64,000 nucleotides of DNA from Thuidium tamariscinum (lineage: Eukaryota > Streptophyta > Bryopsida > Hypnales > Thuidiaceae), in contig OX344752.2 of assembly GCA_947034885.2 (NCBI GenBank), positions 6,200,001 through 6,264,000 on the forward strand, read 5' to 3'. The notes beneath the pieces are model-generated. The model saw nothing but the letters and a program-made list of their open reading frames with translations. It was not told the origin of the DNA and did not search any database. Shown here piece after piece: positions 53,630 to 64,000 of this stretch. How positions within the stretch are numbered: position 1 is the first letter of the stretch; the number at the start of each line of letters is the position of its first letter. Position numbers and translations under genes: made by a program.

Positions 53630-54806
53630 ACTCCGGGTTGCTTGTCGAGCAATGAAAACTATATATCATGCCATAATTTTTTATCCATCTAGTCAAATGT
53701 TATGAAAATTGTTGGGCCTTGAAGGTACTCCTTGGGAAATTGTGTGAAAATTTCAAAGAAAATAAATAAATATTGCATTTGTAATGAACTAAAGGCAATC
53801 ACTATGTTGCCAAAAAACGTAGTTTAGGGCTTTAAAGCTTTTTTTTTCTTATATATGATAATTTTGTCAAGATGTGAAGCTTTGAGTCATTCCATTGGCA
53901 TCAATGACATGAAAGTTGTGAACAATCTTGTTTTGGGGGCAATTTGAGCATCTTTTTGAAGAAATAACTTATAGGATTTATTTTTTTAAGCAATTTTTAC
54001 AATTTAAAAAAAAATTGCTTAACAAGGTTAGATAGTCTTTTTGGAACAATCTCACAATAGGGATTATTGTATTTCAATCCAATCTTAGAGTTATTAAGAA
54101 ATTATTTTTTCTTTAAATTTTTAACCTACTTCTACTTAACAATTTTTAAAAGAATGAAAATCAAGTATGTTATTCTGGAATTTTTCTTACCCGCACTCCT
54201 AATTCAATTCTTCAAGACAAAAAGATTTTAATTCAAAATGCATAGTGCAAATTTTTTCCACAAATGGTGGTCAAGGTCATCTAAAATTGTAGGATAGTAT
54301 TTTAAGAAATTCCAAATTTGGCTACTAATATCTTTCAATCTTTATGGTAAAACTTCATGAAATTTTTACCACATGATCTCAAACAAGTAAAGTATAAGTT
54401 CCTAACCATAGGATCTTACTACCTACAAATTTAAGAACCTACCTATAGGATCTTACTACTTGCATATTGAACTCTTCACAACTTTTGACTCACTGATTAC
54501 AATGGAATGATTCAAAGATATTCATGTATATATAAATCTAATAAAAGAATTTTAATTTTATTTCTTAAAATTTTGATTTTCAAAGAATTCCTTTTATTTG
54601 CCTGGATTGTCCGCCAAATAATGAAAACCATTTTCATACAATATCTTCTTAAACATGAAGTCAAAAATAATAAAAATCATTGGACCTTAAAGCTACTCCT
54701 TAGATACATGTTTGATGAAAATTTCAAAATTTCAAAATACAAATTCCATTTGTAGTGAGTTGCCTAAAATTGCTATGTTACCAAGTAGATACAATTTAGA
54801 GCTTTA
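53630..54806. repeat. Two diverged repeat copies with TATGTT(G/A)CCAA...TTTAG ends
   Basis: 53630-53843 and 54590-54806 are direct repeats. Each contains a (G/A)AC(C/T)TTAAAGC- or CCTTGAAGG-like block with TACTCCTT, GAAAATTTCAAA, a CATTTGTA segment, CTATGTTGCCAA or CTATGTTACCAA, and a final GGGCTTTAAAGC or GAGCTTTAGGGGTTAAC. Between them, 53876-53930 and 54478-54518 are inverted relative to each other (GAGTCATTCCATT / AATGGAATGATTC) and are related to the AACCCCTAAAGCCC family. Non-coding. Confidence 0.5.
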
Positions 54807-55460
54807 GGGGTTAACAAGCTTTGTGAAAATTTTATGGATTAAAATTGGCACAAGTCTCTTAATAAAAAGATTTATGTTCAGCATTGATATATTTGATACT
54901 TCAACATGTACCTTGGTAACTAGGGGATGCTTTTAGATTTTGGGCACTTTTAGCACGTTCAATTGAATTATTTGTAAAGTGCCCCCCACTTTGGGCATGA
55001 CTTTTTTTGAAGTTGAGAAAGCAACACAGTTGAAACGTCAAACTTTTTTGCAAGATACTTATATCACACGACTTCAAAAGTGGGGACCAAACTTTTTGAG
55101 ACACCATTTTGATGGAAAAATAAGTTTCGTACCGACTTTTATTTCGACTTTTTTTTAACTCAACCAGCTTTTTCACAAAACTCATGGATTTAAACCCCGG
55201 TTTAGTGTACTTTACGAATAACTCAAATATAATCTTGAGATGCTCAGATTTTAGTGATCCTATGGCCTTCCCTACAAGTTGATTGCCACTATGAAATTGG
55301 CACACAATGATCTTCTCACGATGTGATGTCCATTTGAAATTCCTTGCCGAGTTCAGCCATGGATGATGTTATCCAGAATTTCAGAGCTTTGATACAAAGA
55401 CTCAGGCCTCAAGGTGGTTGAAGGAACAGAGGTGATCCAATGTTGCAACACCTGCAATTA

Positions 55461-55926
55461 GAGCATCCCCACACTTGTGCAAGATATGGTCCAAATTGGG
55501 TATTTGGCTGGTTGGGCTGCACACACTTCCTCATGGCACGCAAAATAAGGCTCAAAAAATGCCTAGACATGACCAAATTTCCTGAGAAGACGGAGAAATG
55601 GAGAGTGGGAGATTGCGCGTGCTATGTGCTTTGACTTGGTTCTCAAGGCATGGTCCATATAGTTTGATGCAAGTTTTTAAGGAAGACACAATCTTTGAAG
55701 TAGAAAGCGCTTGCTTCATAATGAACACATCTTCAATCACTAGTTGGGAATTCTTTTTTTTAATTGAAAAGGTGGAGTCTTGGGCCTTGTGCAAATCCAC
55801 CTTCTTGCATCCCCCATCCCATATCACCATGGGGCATAGGTGGAAGATAGAGGCTAGGGAGTGCACAAGCACATGCCAAATGAGCACTAGGTGTCCCTAT
55901 ATCTAAGCTCTGGGGTGGGGTTGCTC
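55461..55926. mobile_element. PIF/Harbinger (Tourist-like) non-autonomous element, 466 bp
   Basis: The ends GAGCATCCCCACAC and GTGGGGTTGCTC are typical of plant Harbinger elements, with the target duplication TTA on both sides (55458-55460 and 55927-55929). No transposase is encoded. Its right end directly abuts the long inverted repeat that starts near 55930. Confidence 0.75.
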
Positions 55927-55929
55927 TTA

Positions 55930-57900
55930 ACCCAATAACACCAATAGCGCCAATTTGTGGTGTTTGCTTGACAAGGAAGTGGTCTATGGAGAGATTGAAA
56001 GTAGTTTTTCATCCATGTTTTGCTTATTGATCTTTCATAAAGAGTTACAAAGAGTATTTAATTGAGTTTATAGTCTTGATAGTATTTGTCTTCATGTAAA
56101 TGAGAAGTTAGTAAAAAAATGAATCACAAAATATGTTATTTTTAGTATATTTTTGAAAGTTGTTGCTCCTTACTCTAAATCTAAAATTTCTCCACAAAAA
56201 TGATATTTTTTTGAGTTTGAGCCCAACTAATAAAATAAAGGTCATTTATACTAGATTCTACTCCAATTCAAATTTTGAAAAAATTTGTAACATTGAATAT
56301 TTTATTGCAATTTGAACTTTGGATGTATTTTCAATGTCTTGTAGATTTTAATTTATTGAATGACATAGAAATTGAGCTTATATTATATTTTCCTTTTAAA
56401 TGTACACACATAATGAAATTCTCATATTTTTTAAGCAATTTTCTATTTAATATGATTTTTCTTCACTTTTTCTTCAAAAATTCTCAAAAAAATCAATTTT
56501 CTTGAAAAGAATCAATTTTTTTTGTGAAGAATAGAAAACATGTAACTTCATCTCTGAAAAATAAATTTTGAAAAAATTATACATATCTAGTTTTGAAATG
56601 GCAGTAAAGTAACTGATAGGCAATGAGGCTTGAAATTAATAATTGTAGGTCTGTCTTTTAAGGGTTAAACATCAACAAGGATGTTTTGTCGTCGATGACT
56701 AACAAAGAATCTTTCTTTCAAGGACAAAAGTGCAACTATTCATCATTACTATTAAAGGCATTAGAAGAAATTTGAGGGCAATGGAGGGTTGTTTTGGGTC
56801 TATTCCTGAAACGGTTCTTAATATCGTTGGCCACTATCAGGCCAGCATTAACCCAAAATAAAAATTGGGGTCCTAAAATATGAGAAAAAGTCCGAAAAGA
56901 ATTTCGGAAAAAAATAATGACGTGGCAATATCTCGACCTCGTAGGATTCTTGTTTCCTCAATAGAAACTATATTCTTATAGTCCAGGAACCCGCAGTCTT
57001 TGAATGCCCTCAAATTTCATCTAATGTAGAAAAGAAAGATCTTCTATAATACTTTGACTTCCAATGAATATATTTGGCTTATTCGAAGTAGATGATGTCA
57101 CACTATATGAAGATGCATGATTTCCACAACCACTAGTCTATCTTTCAAGGGTTAATCCTTAAAAAATAAACCTATAATCATTGATTTTAAGCTTGATTTT
57201 CCATCACTCAATTTACTACCATTTTGGAACTACTTATGTATAAAAAAAATTTATACTTGCTTTTCAGAGATGAAATTACATGTCTTCTTAACTTCACAAA
57301 AAATTTAGATTTTTCTGAATAAATTTGATTTTTCTAAGAATTTTTGAAGAGATGGTTAAGAAAAATCACATCAAGTAGAAAATTACTTCAAAAAATGTGG
57401 AAATTTCACCACATTTGTAAAATATAGTGACAAACATCATATTGTGAACTCAATTTTTGTGTCATTCTATAATTCAGATTATAGTAGACATTGAAAATAC
57501 ATCCAAAGTTCAAATTGCAATAAAATATTCAATGTTACCAGTTTTTTCAAAATTTGAATTATAGTAGAATCCAATATAGATGACTTTTATTTTGATAATT
57601 GGGCTCAAACTCAAAAAATATCATTATTGTGGAGAAATTTTAGATTTAAAGCAAGGAGCAACAACTTCCCGAAATACACTAAAATGGCATATTTTGTAAT
57701 CCATTTTTTTTTTATTAAGTTCTCATTCTTATGAAGTCAAATACTAGTTAGCCCAAAAATTCAATTGGATACTCTTTGCAACTCAGCATGAAAGATCAAG
57801 ATGAAAAAGAGGATGAAAAAAATGCTTCTCATTGTGTTTGAGGTCTCTACATTGTCATCGAAATGCCAAAAAATGGTATTGGTAGCAATCCAAGGTTAAC
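55930..57900. repeat. About 2-kb long inverted repeat, diverged arms
   Basis: The left arm (about 55930-56780) and right arm (about 57005-57900) are reverse complements along most of their length. Pairs include TTGATCTTTCAT with ATGAAAGATCAA, TTTGAGTTTGAGCCCAA with GGGCTCAAACTCAAA, AACTTTGGATGTATTTTCAATG with its complement near 57492, and GAAATTTGAGGGCA with TGCCCTCAAATTTC at the inner ends. The loop (56781-57004) is GC-richer and holds TGACGTGGCAATATCTCGACC, related to the element at 31146-31486. The arms have many differences, so it is older than the foldback at 49190. Confidence 0.7.
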
Positions 57901-58438
57901 CATGGTAGGTCGTGGCCCTATTGCCAAGGTATTTAGACCAAAAAAATTGAGATTCTTGGATGAATAAGGTAAGGGGCTCAGGAATGGACCATCTAAGAAG
58001 AAACGAAGGTCTATACAAAAATGTAAGAACTAGGAAAATATGGGGATAATTTTCATTGGAAGGCAAATTAAAAACTATAGGAAGCCTTATTTTTCCAGAA
58101 TTTTATACCCTGGTTTCAATTATTTATGATTTTATGAAGTGAAGGTGTAGTAGGGAGGCAAAGTTGATCAGAGGGTGCATCAATAATGGACTTGATGAAG
58201 CTATGAACCAACCAAGTCAATCGAAGACTTGCTTAATGAACATGCTGAAAATGGTGAAGTCATAGTGAATAATCATGCATGTGAATTCAAAATCAGCCCA
58301 TGCATATAGCCAACAAAGAGCACCATTTTCCTAGAAAAAAGTTGTACAGAATTGAACATTCATTGGCCAATGCTAAAAAGACTTTAATGCATTATTTTTT
58401 GTGCATTCATTCTGTCTTATAATAACTCAAAAAATACT
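57901..58438. other. Intergenic DNA, nothing recognised
   Basis: No coding or repeat signal recognised. Confidence 0.4.
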
Positions 58439-58441
58439 TAA

Positions 58442-58571
58442 GAGCAGCCCCACAGCAACTCAGCAAAGCAACACTGTAAATGGTCTGGTCCATTGATCTT
58501 CTCTGCAGCAGGAACGCTGTCCATTGATTTCATTTGCTGAGTTGCTTTGCTGAGTTGCTGTGGGGCTGCTC
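58442..58571. mobile_element. Tourist-like MITE, 130 bp
   Basis: Terminal inverted repeats GAGCAGCCCCACAGCAACTC and GAGTTGCTGTGGGGCTGCTC are perfect and run on for several more bases. The 3-bp target duplication is TAA (58439-58441 and 58572-58574). The TIR type and duplication fit PIF/Harbinger. The perfect repeats point to a recent insertion. Related ends are at 55461-55926. Confidence 0.85.
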
Positions 58572-58574
58572 TAA

Positions 58575-61500
58575 GGTATAAGGTGGAATGTCAAAGTCTC
58601 ATATTTCACTGCCTTAGTATTCTTAAACCATGCACATATAAGCCTCATTTACCACCATTTACAGATTTATCTATATTAAGAACTGTATGTACAATTTTAA
58701 ATGCCTATATAGGGGTGATTCTTAATGCCCGAACTGTTTTCGAGCCCTCTTCTATAGGTGCATTTTTGTCTTTAAAGTTTCTAAGTGTCTATGAAAGTCA
58801 TTTGAAGGATATTTTTCAATTTTTGCATAACATTGTATAACTAGGTGATGATCTTCCCCATGTTGTGAATGTATCATGCCTCCCTAGATGTTTACAAGGG
58901 ACTTATTAGTTCATGCAAGGATGGGGCAATTGAAGAGCCATATAAGATAATTTTGTTCATTGTAGGGTCTTCTTTTGAAGGATGCAAAATAGACAAATAC
59001 TTCACTAGTGAACAAAATTATATTTGAGTCATGATATAGTTAAGGTGAATCAACTTATTATCATCCAAATTCGAGTTTTATTAGCCCTCTTGTACATATA
59101 ATAGACATTCTTGTTCTAATGAAAAAGTGACCCTTGGACACAAAAGAGTAGACTTGAAATGAGAGCGGTAAATAGGTTGATTTATGTTATAGGAAATGTG
59201 CTACAAGCTAATCCAAGACTTACTTGTTGTACTGAGGTGCAAGGTGGCAATATGATATGCACATGATTTAGTCCACCTAGAAGTAATGTTCAACTCCTAA
59301 AAGATTCATGCATTCAAAATTTGATGCTTCTTAGTCAAACTTCATTGCAACCTAAAAAAATAATCATCTTTGATTTAGGATAAGGAAATGAAGCATGACA
59401 AGTTTTGTTTCCATTCCAATTTTAAATTTCATCAAATTTTTGCAATTGCAAGCTCCAACCAATAACCCCTGAGCATCTAGATTCATCTTTAGAAGTGACA
59501 ATTATGAAAAAACCATCATAAAGTACTATTTGAAACAATGTCTTAGATTTGAGATGAAAAAAAGACTTTTAGAGTTTGAATTTTAGATTCTATCCATATG
59601 GTTAGATTCACCAATGCTATCACTCAAAAATGTCTATAATTTTTGAAAGGAAAAATTCAAAATTTCTTCAAAATTCAATTACAAACAAAATACAATCATT
59701 TTTTAAGTAAACTTTGTTGGAGTGGATTTGAAATGAGATTCTCTTGACATGGTGATTTCTTAGAATTTTTGTGTTCTTTGACTCTATGGCCTCATTTTTG
59801 CAATTGTAGGTTTGAACTAAAGTCAATGCAATTTTAGCTTGATCAACCATTGGACATACTTCTACATTTGTAATTTTGAAAAAATATGTGCTCTAATAAT
59901 ATCAAATCCAACCCTTGGATAGGACAACTTTATAAATAAGTATCTCTAAAAGTTAGGATGACTTCCATACAAGTTGTAAAAAGAAAGAAATTTGATTACA
60001 TTGTCCAGAAATTGGGTGTCATAGTGCTTCAAGGTTAAAATCCAAACTACACAATATTGCGGTTTCATCATTTTATTTTCTTCTTAAGAATTATTTTAGA
60101 ATTTAAAATATAGTATATTATTTTTGTGTGAACCAAAAAATTTGGAAATAATTCCATACAATTCTAATATATATTAAAATTGAGATCATTTTAGATACAT
60201 GTTATCTTTTAGAAGGTATAATAATTTGATATTGCCAACACTACTTTTTTAAATTATCAATGGATTTTCTTAAATTATTAACAAAACTATATAGAAATAG
60301 AGTTCTTACACACTTGAAAAACATTAAATTTTGATCAATCAACTAGATTAATTAAGCTAAAATCTAGCTAATTGGTGGTAATTTGGCTTTTAGGTTTTTT
60401 ATTTAAGTTGTTTTGTGTCCAAAATAAAACAACTCTTAGAAAAAAATTCTCCCTATTCTTTGTTACCTTTATTCCTTTCAAATTAATTGAATTAATTTTG
60501 TTATGTTTACCAAAAGAAATCATTTTTTACTATAAAGTTGTCATATGACAACTTTCTACAAAAGTAATAGTAAGACTATTGGATAATTTTCACATCAATA
60601 GGCAACATATAGTTTTCATGAAAATACTATATTGAAATTTGAATTTTAAAGGCTACCAAAATGATGTTTGACAATATGATATTAGAGTATGTCATTTATG
60701 GATTCAATTTGCAACATATTTTCATGAATTGCTATCTTCATTAATGCCTTAAGGACGAAGGGATAGTCCAAATTCCAAAATGTTAGAATTGTACCATAGA
60801 ATACATCCTAAAATAATAATTTAATAAAGAATTTGAAAGAAAAACTATTAAAAAATTTATCTATAGATCACATCTATTTGGTTAAATCAACTATTGTACT
60901 AACCAAGTACTTTCAATAAAATTCATATCTAAGAATTGAAAATCCTATCAAAAATATATTATCGATTGAATGTTTGTAATTTTTGCAATTCTTTTTCTTT
61001 TTCAAGTGCAACAATTAAATTTTGATTATGGTGATTTGTTATAATTATCATTTTACTTATTTATTTAGAGTTGTTTTTAAGTGTCATTTTTTGAACTAAT
61101 CATGTTTGTTCTTGAGGTTGGACATACTTATACTCTTTGAATTATTTAGATTTGCAAAGGATAGTTGTGCAAAATTACTCTTTGCAAATGTACAAGAATT
61201 TTTTTTTAAATCAACAAAAAAATTTAGGTGGATGAAAAAACAAAGATTTTGTGTGCATGATACATGCGTAAATTATTCAACATTAGAACATTTCGTCCTT
61301 TTAGGAATAATCCTTTTAGAGTACTTACAACTTTAAATGTTTGATAAACGACATTTAAGGAAATGGTAAAATTGAAGAATGCACCTATATGCATCAATGA
61401 ATTTGAATATTTTTGCTTAACTACAATGGTCATAGGATGACGTGTTTCTAGGACTAAACAAAGGAACATTATCTACACAATTAAGTTCATAAAATCTGTA

Positions 61501-61686
61501 GTACTACAAATGAGATTTTCACTACATTGGCAAACTCTTAAAAAGCAAATTTGTCAAAATTTGGGGGATACAATATATTAGTTACGAGTTTTCAAAATTG
61601 AAGGTTGTAGGAAGATGTAATTGCAACTTATCAAAATCCAAAGTTCGTACAATACACACTAAGCAAAGATATTCATTACACCAATT
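58575..61686. other. AT-rich intergenic DNA
   Basis: No gene is supported. The open frames at 58547-58840 and 61106-61336 have no motif and lie in AT-rich DNA. Confidence 0.4.
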
Positions 61687-62635
61687 AACCCCTAAAGCCC
61701 TGAATAGTGTTTTTTGAGATTATAAATTTTTTGGGCAGCTCACTACGGATGGAGTTTTTATTTATTTTCTCTGAAATTTTAATACAATGTGTGCCCGAGG
61801 AGAAGCTTTAAGGCCCGACAATTTTCATAACTTTTGACTTTGTGGATAAAAAGTTATAGCAGGATATGTTGTTTCCTTTACTCGGCGGGCAACCCGGGCA
61901 GCTGAAAAAACTTCTTCAAAAAAACTTTTTTTTTAAAAGTGAAATTTCAAATTGGTTCTTTAGGTTTATACAGACCTGGAAAGCTTTGAATCAGTCCATT
62001 CCGATCAATGAGTCAAAAGTTATGAAGATTTTGAGTTTGGGGTAGTTTGCGGCCAGTTACAGAATCTCTACAGTCCAAAAAATGTTTGAAATTCTTCATT
62101 TAATTCAATTTTTCATATTTTTGAAAAAAAATAAAAATGGAAGGTTTAGATTGTTTATTACAACATCTTAACCATTGGGATTGAAAATTTTCAATTCCAT
62201 GAATAAAATGTTCACAATTTAGTATTTTGGCTCATTTTTTACTTCTTTCTATTTACTTATTTTTTCCTATATGTTGTACAATTTCAAATGGTTTGAAATT
62301 TTTTGAGAATGTAGCCAACTTGCATTGAAGTATGAATTAAGAGAGTAACCACCATTTTGAAATTTTTTTCACACAAATGTGACCTTGTGAAGTGCAGCTG
62401 CCCGGATTTTCACAGGGATAAAAAAACAATTTTTGTCAATTCAAATGCTTATATCTTGCAATCTACACGGTGGAAATTTCTGAAATTTTTTCCACATGTT
62501 AACAAACCACCTTACTACAAGATCCTACGGTTACATGAGTCAAAAATGTGTTTAAAAAAAAAGAATTTGCACTTGTATCAGAAATGGCAGTTTTGGAGCA
62601 TTTTTGGTGAAAACATAGTCAGGGCTTTAGGGGTT
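61687..62635. mobile_element. Non-autonomous TIR element, AACCCCTAAAGCCC family, complete copy
   Basis: A 949-bp element with ends AACCCCTAAAGCCCTGA and TCAGGGCTTTAGGGGTT. The flanks contain ACCAA on both sides, but the offset does not give a clean target duplication. Partial copies lie at 13440-14070 and 30330-31090. There is no transposase, and the superfamily is not assigned. Confidence 0.7.
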
Positions 62636-63046
62636 ACCAAACAACTATGCCAGAAGACACTTTCTCTTTATAGCACTAAAATAGTATAACTAGAATATAA
62701 TGATGAAGGAATAGTGTCTTTCCTTTCATTTAAAAAGTCCATAACCCTACAAAGACAAGGTCACTAAGGGAATATTAAGATACATTGTGAACCATCTACT
62801 AAAAAAAGCCTTCATTTGAGGTCAAACTATTTTGCATGATTCTTTTTTTACCACAAAATTGCAAAGATGAACATCCACACTTCAAGAACATCTTATATGG
62901 AAAGATTCTTTATCATCCATTAGACATTTAGTACTCATAATAACATTACAAGGTTAAGGTAGCTACTCAAACTTCCTTACAGTAGCTTCTATCAATGTAA
63001 CTTAAACCTCTTCTTGTACAATCCAAAGCCAATATTTTGGCTTCAA
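62636..63046. other. Intergenic spacer between two TIR elements
   Basis: Nothing recognised. Confidence 0.4.
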
Positions 63047-63777
63047 GGGTCATTGCAAGAAACACAATTGGACATACTCTCTCATTGTCTCGGGCATTGT
63101 CTACAATAACTTTTGAAGCACAAGTTGAATGAACATGAAATTTTTATTGAAGATCTATAGCTTTATTTTTATCACACCTCTTATTTTTAGAAATTACAAA
63201 AAATCATTTTATATTTAAAAACTATTTTTGTTAATTTATCACAAGTTGAGGTTTAGGTATTTTCACTACGTTATGAGCCCCTAAATTTAAATATTTGGAG
63301 TTGAAACTTTCATGGTCTACTTGCATAATAAAAAAACTCATATCTACCAAAGGAAATCTAAAAATACATTATTTTAAGTTCTCCACATGAGTACAAACAA
63401 CACTTCTGTTGCACACAATTTTTGAACATTGAAGATGGTTCTTGGATCTTTTCTTTTGGTGAAATGTCATCAATATCAACTCTTCCTAAATAGCCAATTT
63501 TTATTTTTAAGAAAAATTTCTTTCTCTATTTTCTATAAATTAAAATGTAAAATTACAATGACAAAATTACTTTCATGAGATTTTGCACTTTTCTAGTTCA
63601 CCTACTTAGAAAAAATTTATATACTTTTCCTTCTTAGGGTACCTTATTTTTAAAGATATAAATATATGAAACTTATTTTTTACCTTTTAAAAAAATTATT
63701 TTTCTAATTTTAAAGTACTTCTGGAAAAAACAGTGAAAAACGCTACGCTTTTTTAACGCCGTTTCTTGCAATGACCC
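63047..63777. mobile_element. Non-autonomous TIR element, GGGTCATTGCAAG family, copy b
   Basis: A 731-bp element. The ends GGGTCATTGCAAGAAAC and GTTTCTTGCAATGACCC are bracketed by TCAA (63043-63046 and 63778-63781). The interior aligns with 12448-13183, including CGCTACGCTTTTTnAACGCCG next to the right end in both. Non-coding. Confidence 0.8.
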
Positions 63778-64000
63778 TCAACACCAATAAAAATAAAAAT
63801 AAATTCAAAAAACCATCTTTGCCTAGCTCTCTACAAAGAAAACCAACCCATGACAAGCAAAGTGTCCAATGCACATACCTAAAAAATCATTCATTATAGT
63901 CTTACATCAATGGCAAACTTTGTCTAATAATCAAAATTACGACTTTATTAGGTTGGATAGTAGCCAATTTCAATGACTTGGATGATGGCAGAGCTATTAG

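Noticed and set aside
58547..58840. 97-codon open frame beginning in the Tourist-like MITE
   Set aside because: It starts inside the terminal repeat of the MITE and shows no protein similarity.

Overview
This is nuclear DNA of a land plant. The evidence is multi-exon genes with GT-AG introns and plant-type families: casein kinase 1-like kinases, a D27-like carotenoid isomerase, a GH19 chitinase, an AAMP/Sqt1 WD40 protein and a kinase resembling DUF1221-type plant kinases. They lie in long, very AT-rich, repeat-filled intergenic DNA. The compact loop-deleted GH19 chitinase and the kinase type suggest a non-seed plant (moss, or possibly a lycophyte or fern). That placement is inference; the species is not identified.

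Layout. 1-7330: CK1-like copy 1 (+), 13 exons, with a one-base deletion in exon 11. 7875-10657: a small TIR element and a 5'-truncated LINE (-) bounded by a 15-bp target duplication. 10658-22243: AT-rich repeat DNA holding one uninterrupted WD40 gene (16300-17514) and several non-autonomous TIR elements. 22980-29930: CK1-like copy 2 (-), which reads as fully intact (484 aa). 29931-33700: repeat DNA. 34480-36640: a five-exon D27-like gene (-), assembled from short exons. 38144-43175: CK1-like copy 3 (+), with an extra diverged first exon upstream and no last exon. 43560-45062: an intronless kinase (+) directly downstream. 46186-47385: a three-exon GH19 chitinase (-) with an in-frame TAG. 47386-64000: repeat DNA with nested TIR elements, two very long inverted repeats and two Harbinger-type MITEs.

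The core of the window is the CK1 triplication. Exon lengths are the same in all three copies, except for exon 1 (which follows the start codon used), the 1-nt deletion in copy 1 exon 11, and exon 13 (9 nt shorter in copy 1, absent from copy 3). The introns of copies 2 and 3 align closely with each other and less well with copy 1. Only copy 2 has all features of a working gene. Copy 1 would give a bare kinase domain. Copy 3 has lost its last exon, and its final splice donor is in phase with a good acceptor at the head of the neighbouring kinase reading frame, so a CK1/second-kinase fusion transcript is possible.

The most unusual repeat feature is a clan of elements with ends of the form GGGTNANTGCAAGAAAC and apparent 4-bp target duplications. 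One member is a 1.09-kb near-perfect foldback nested inside another member, and the empty site is preserved in a second copy in the same window. All boundaries were read by eye; no alignment or database search was run.
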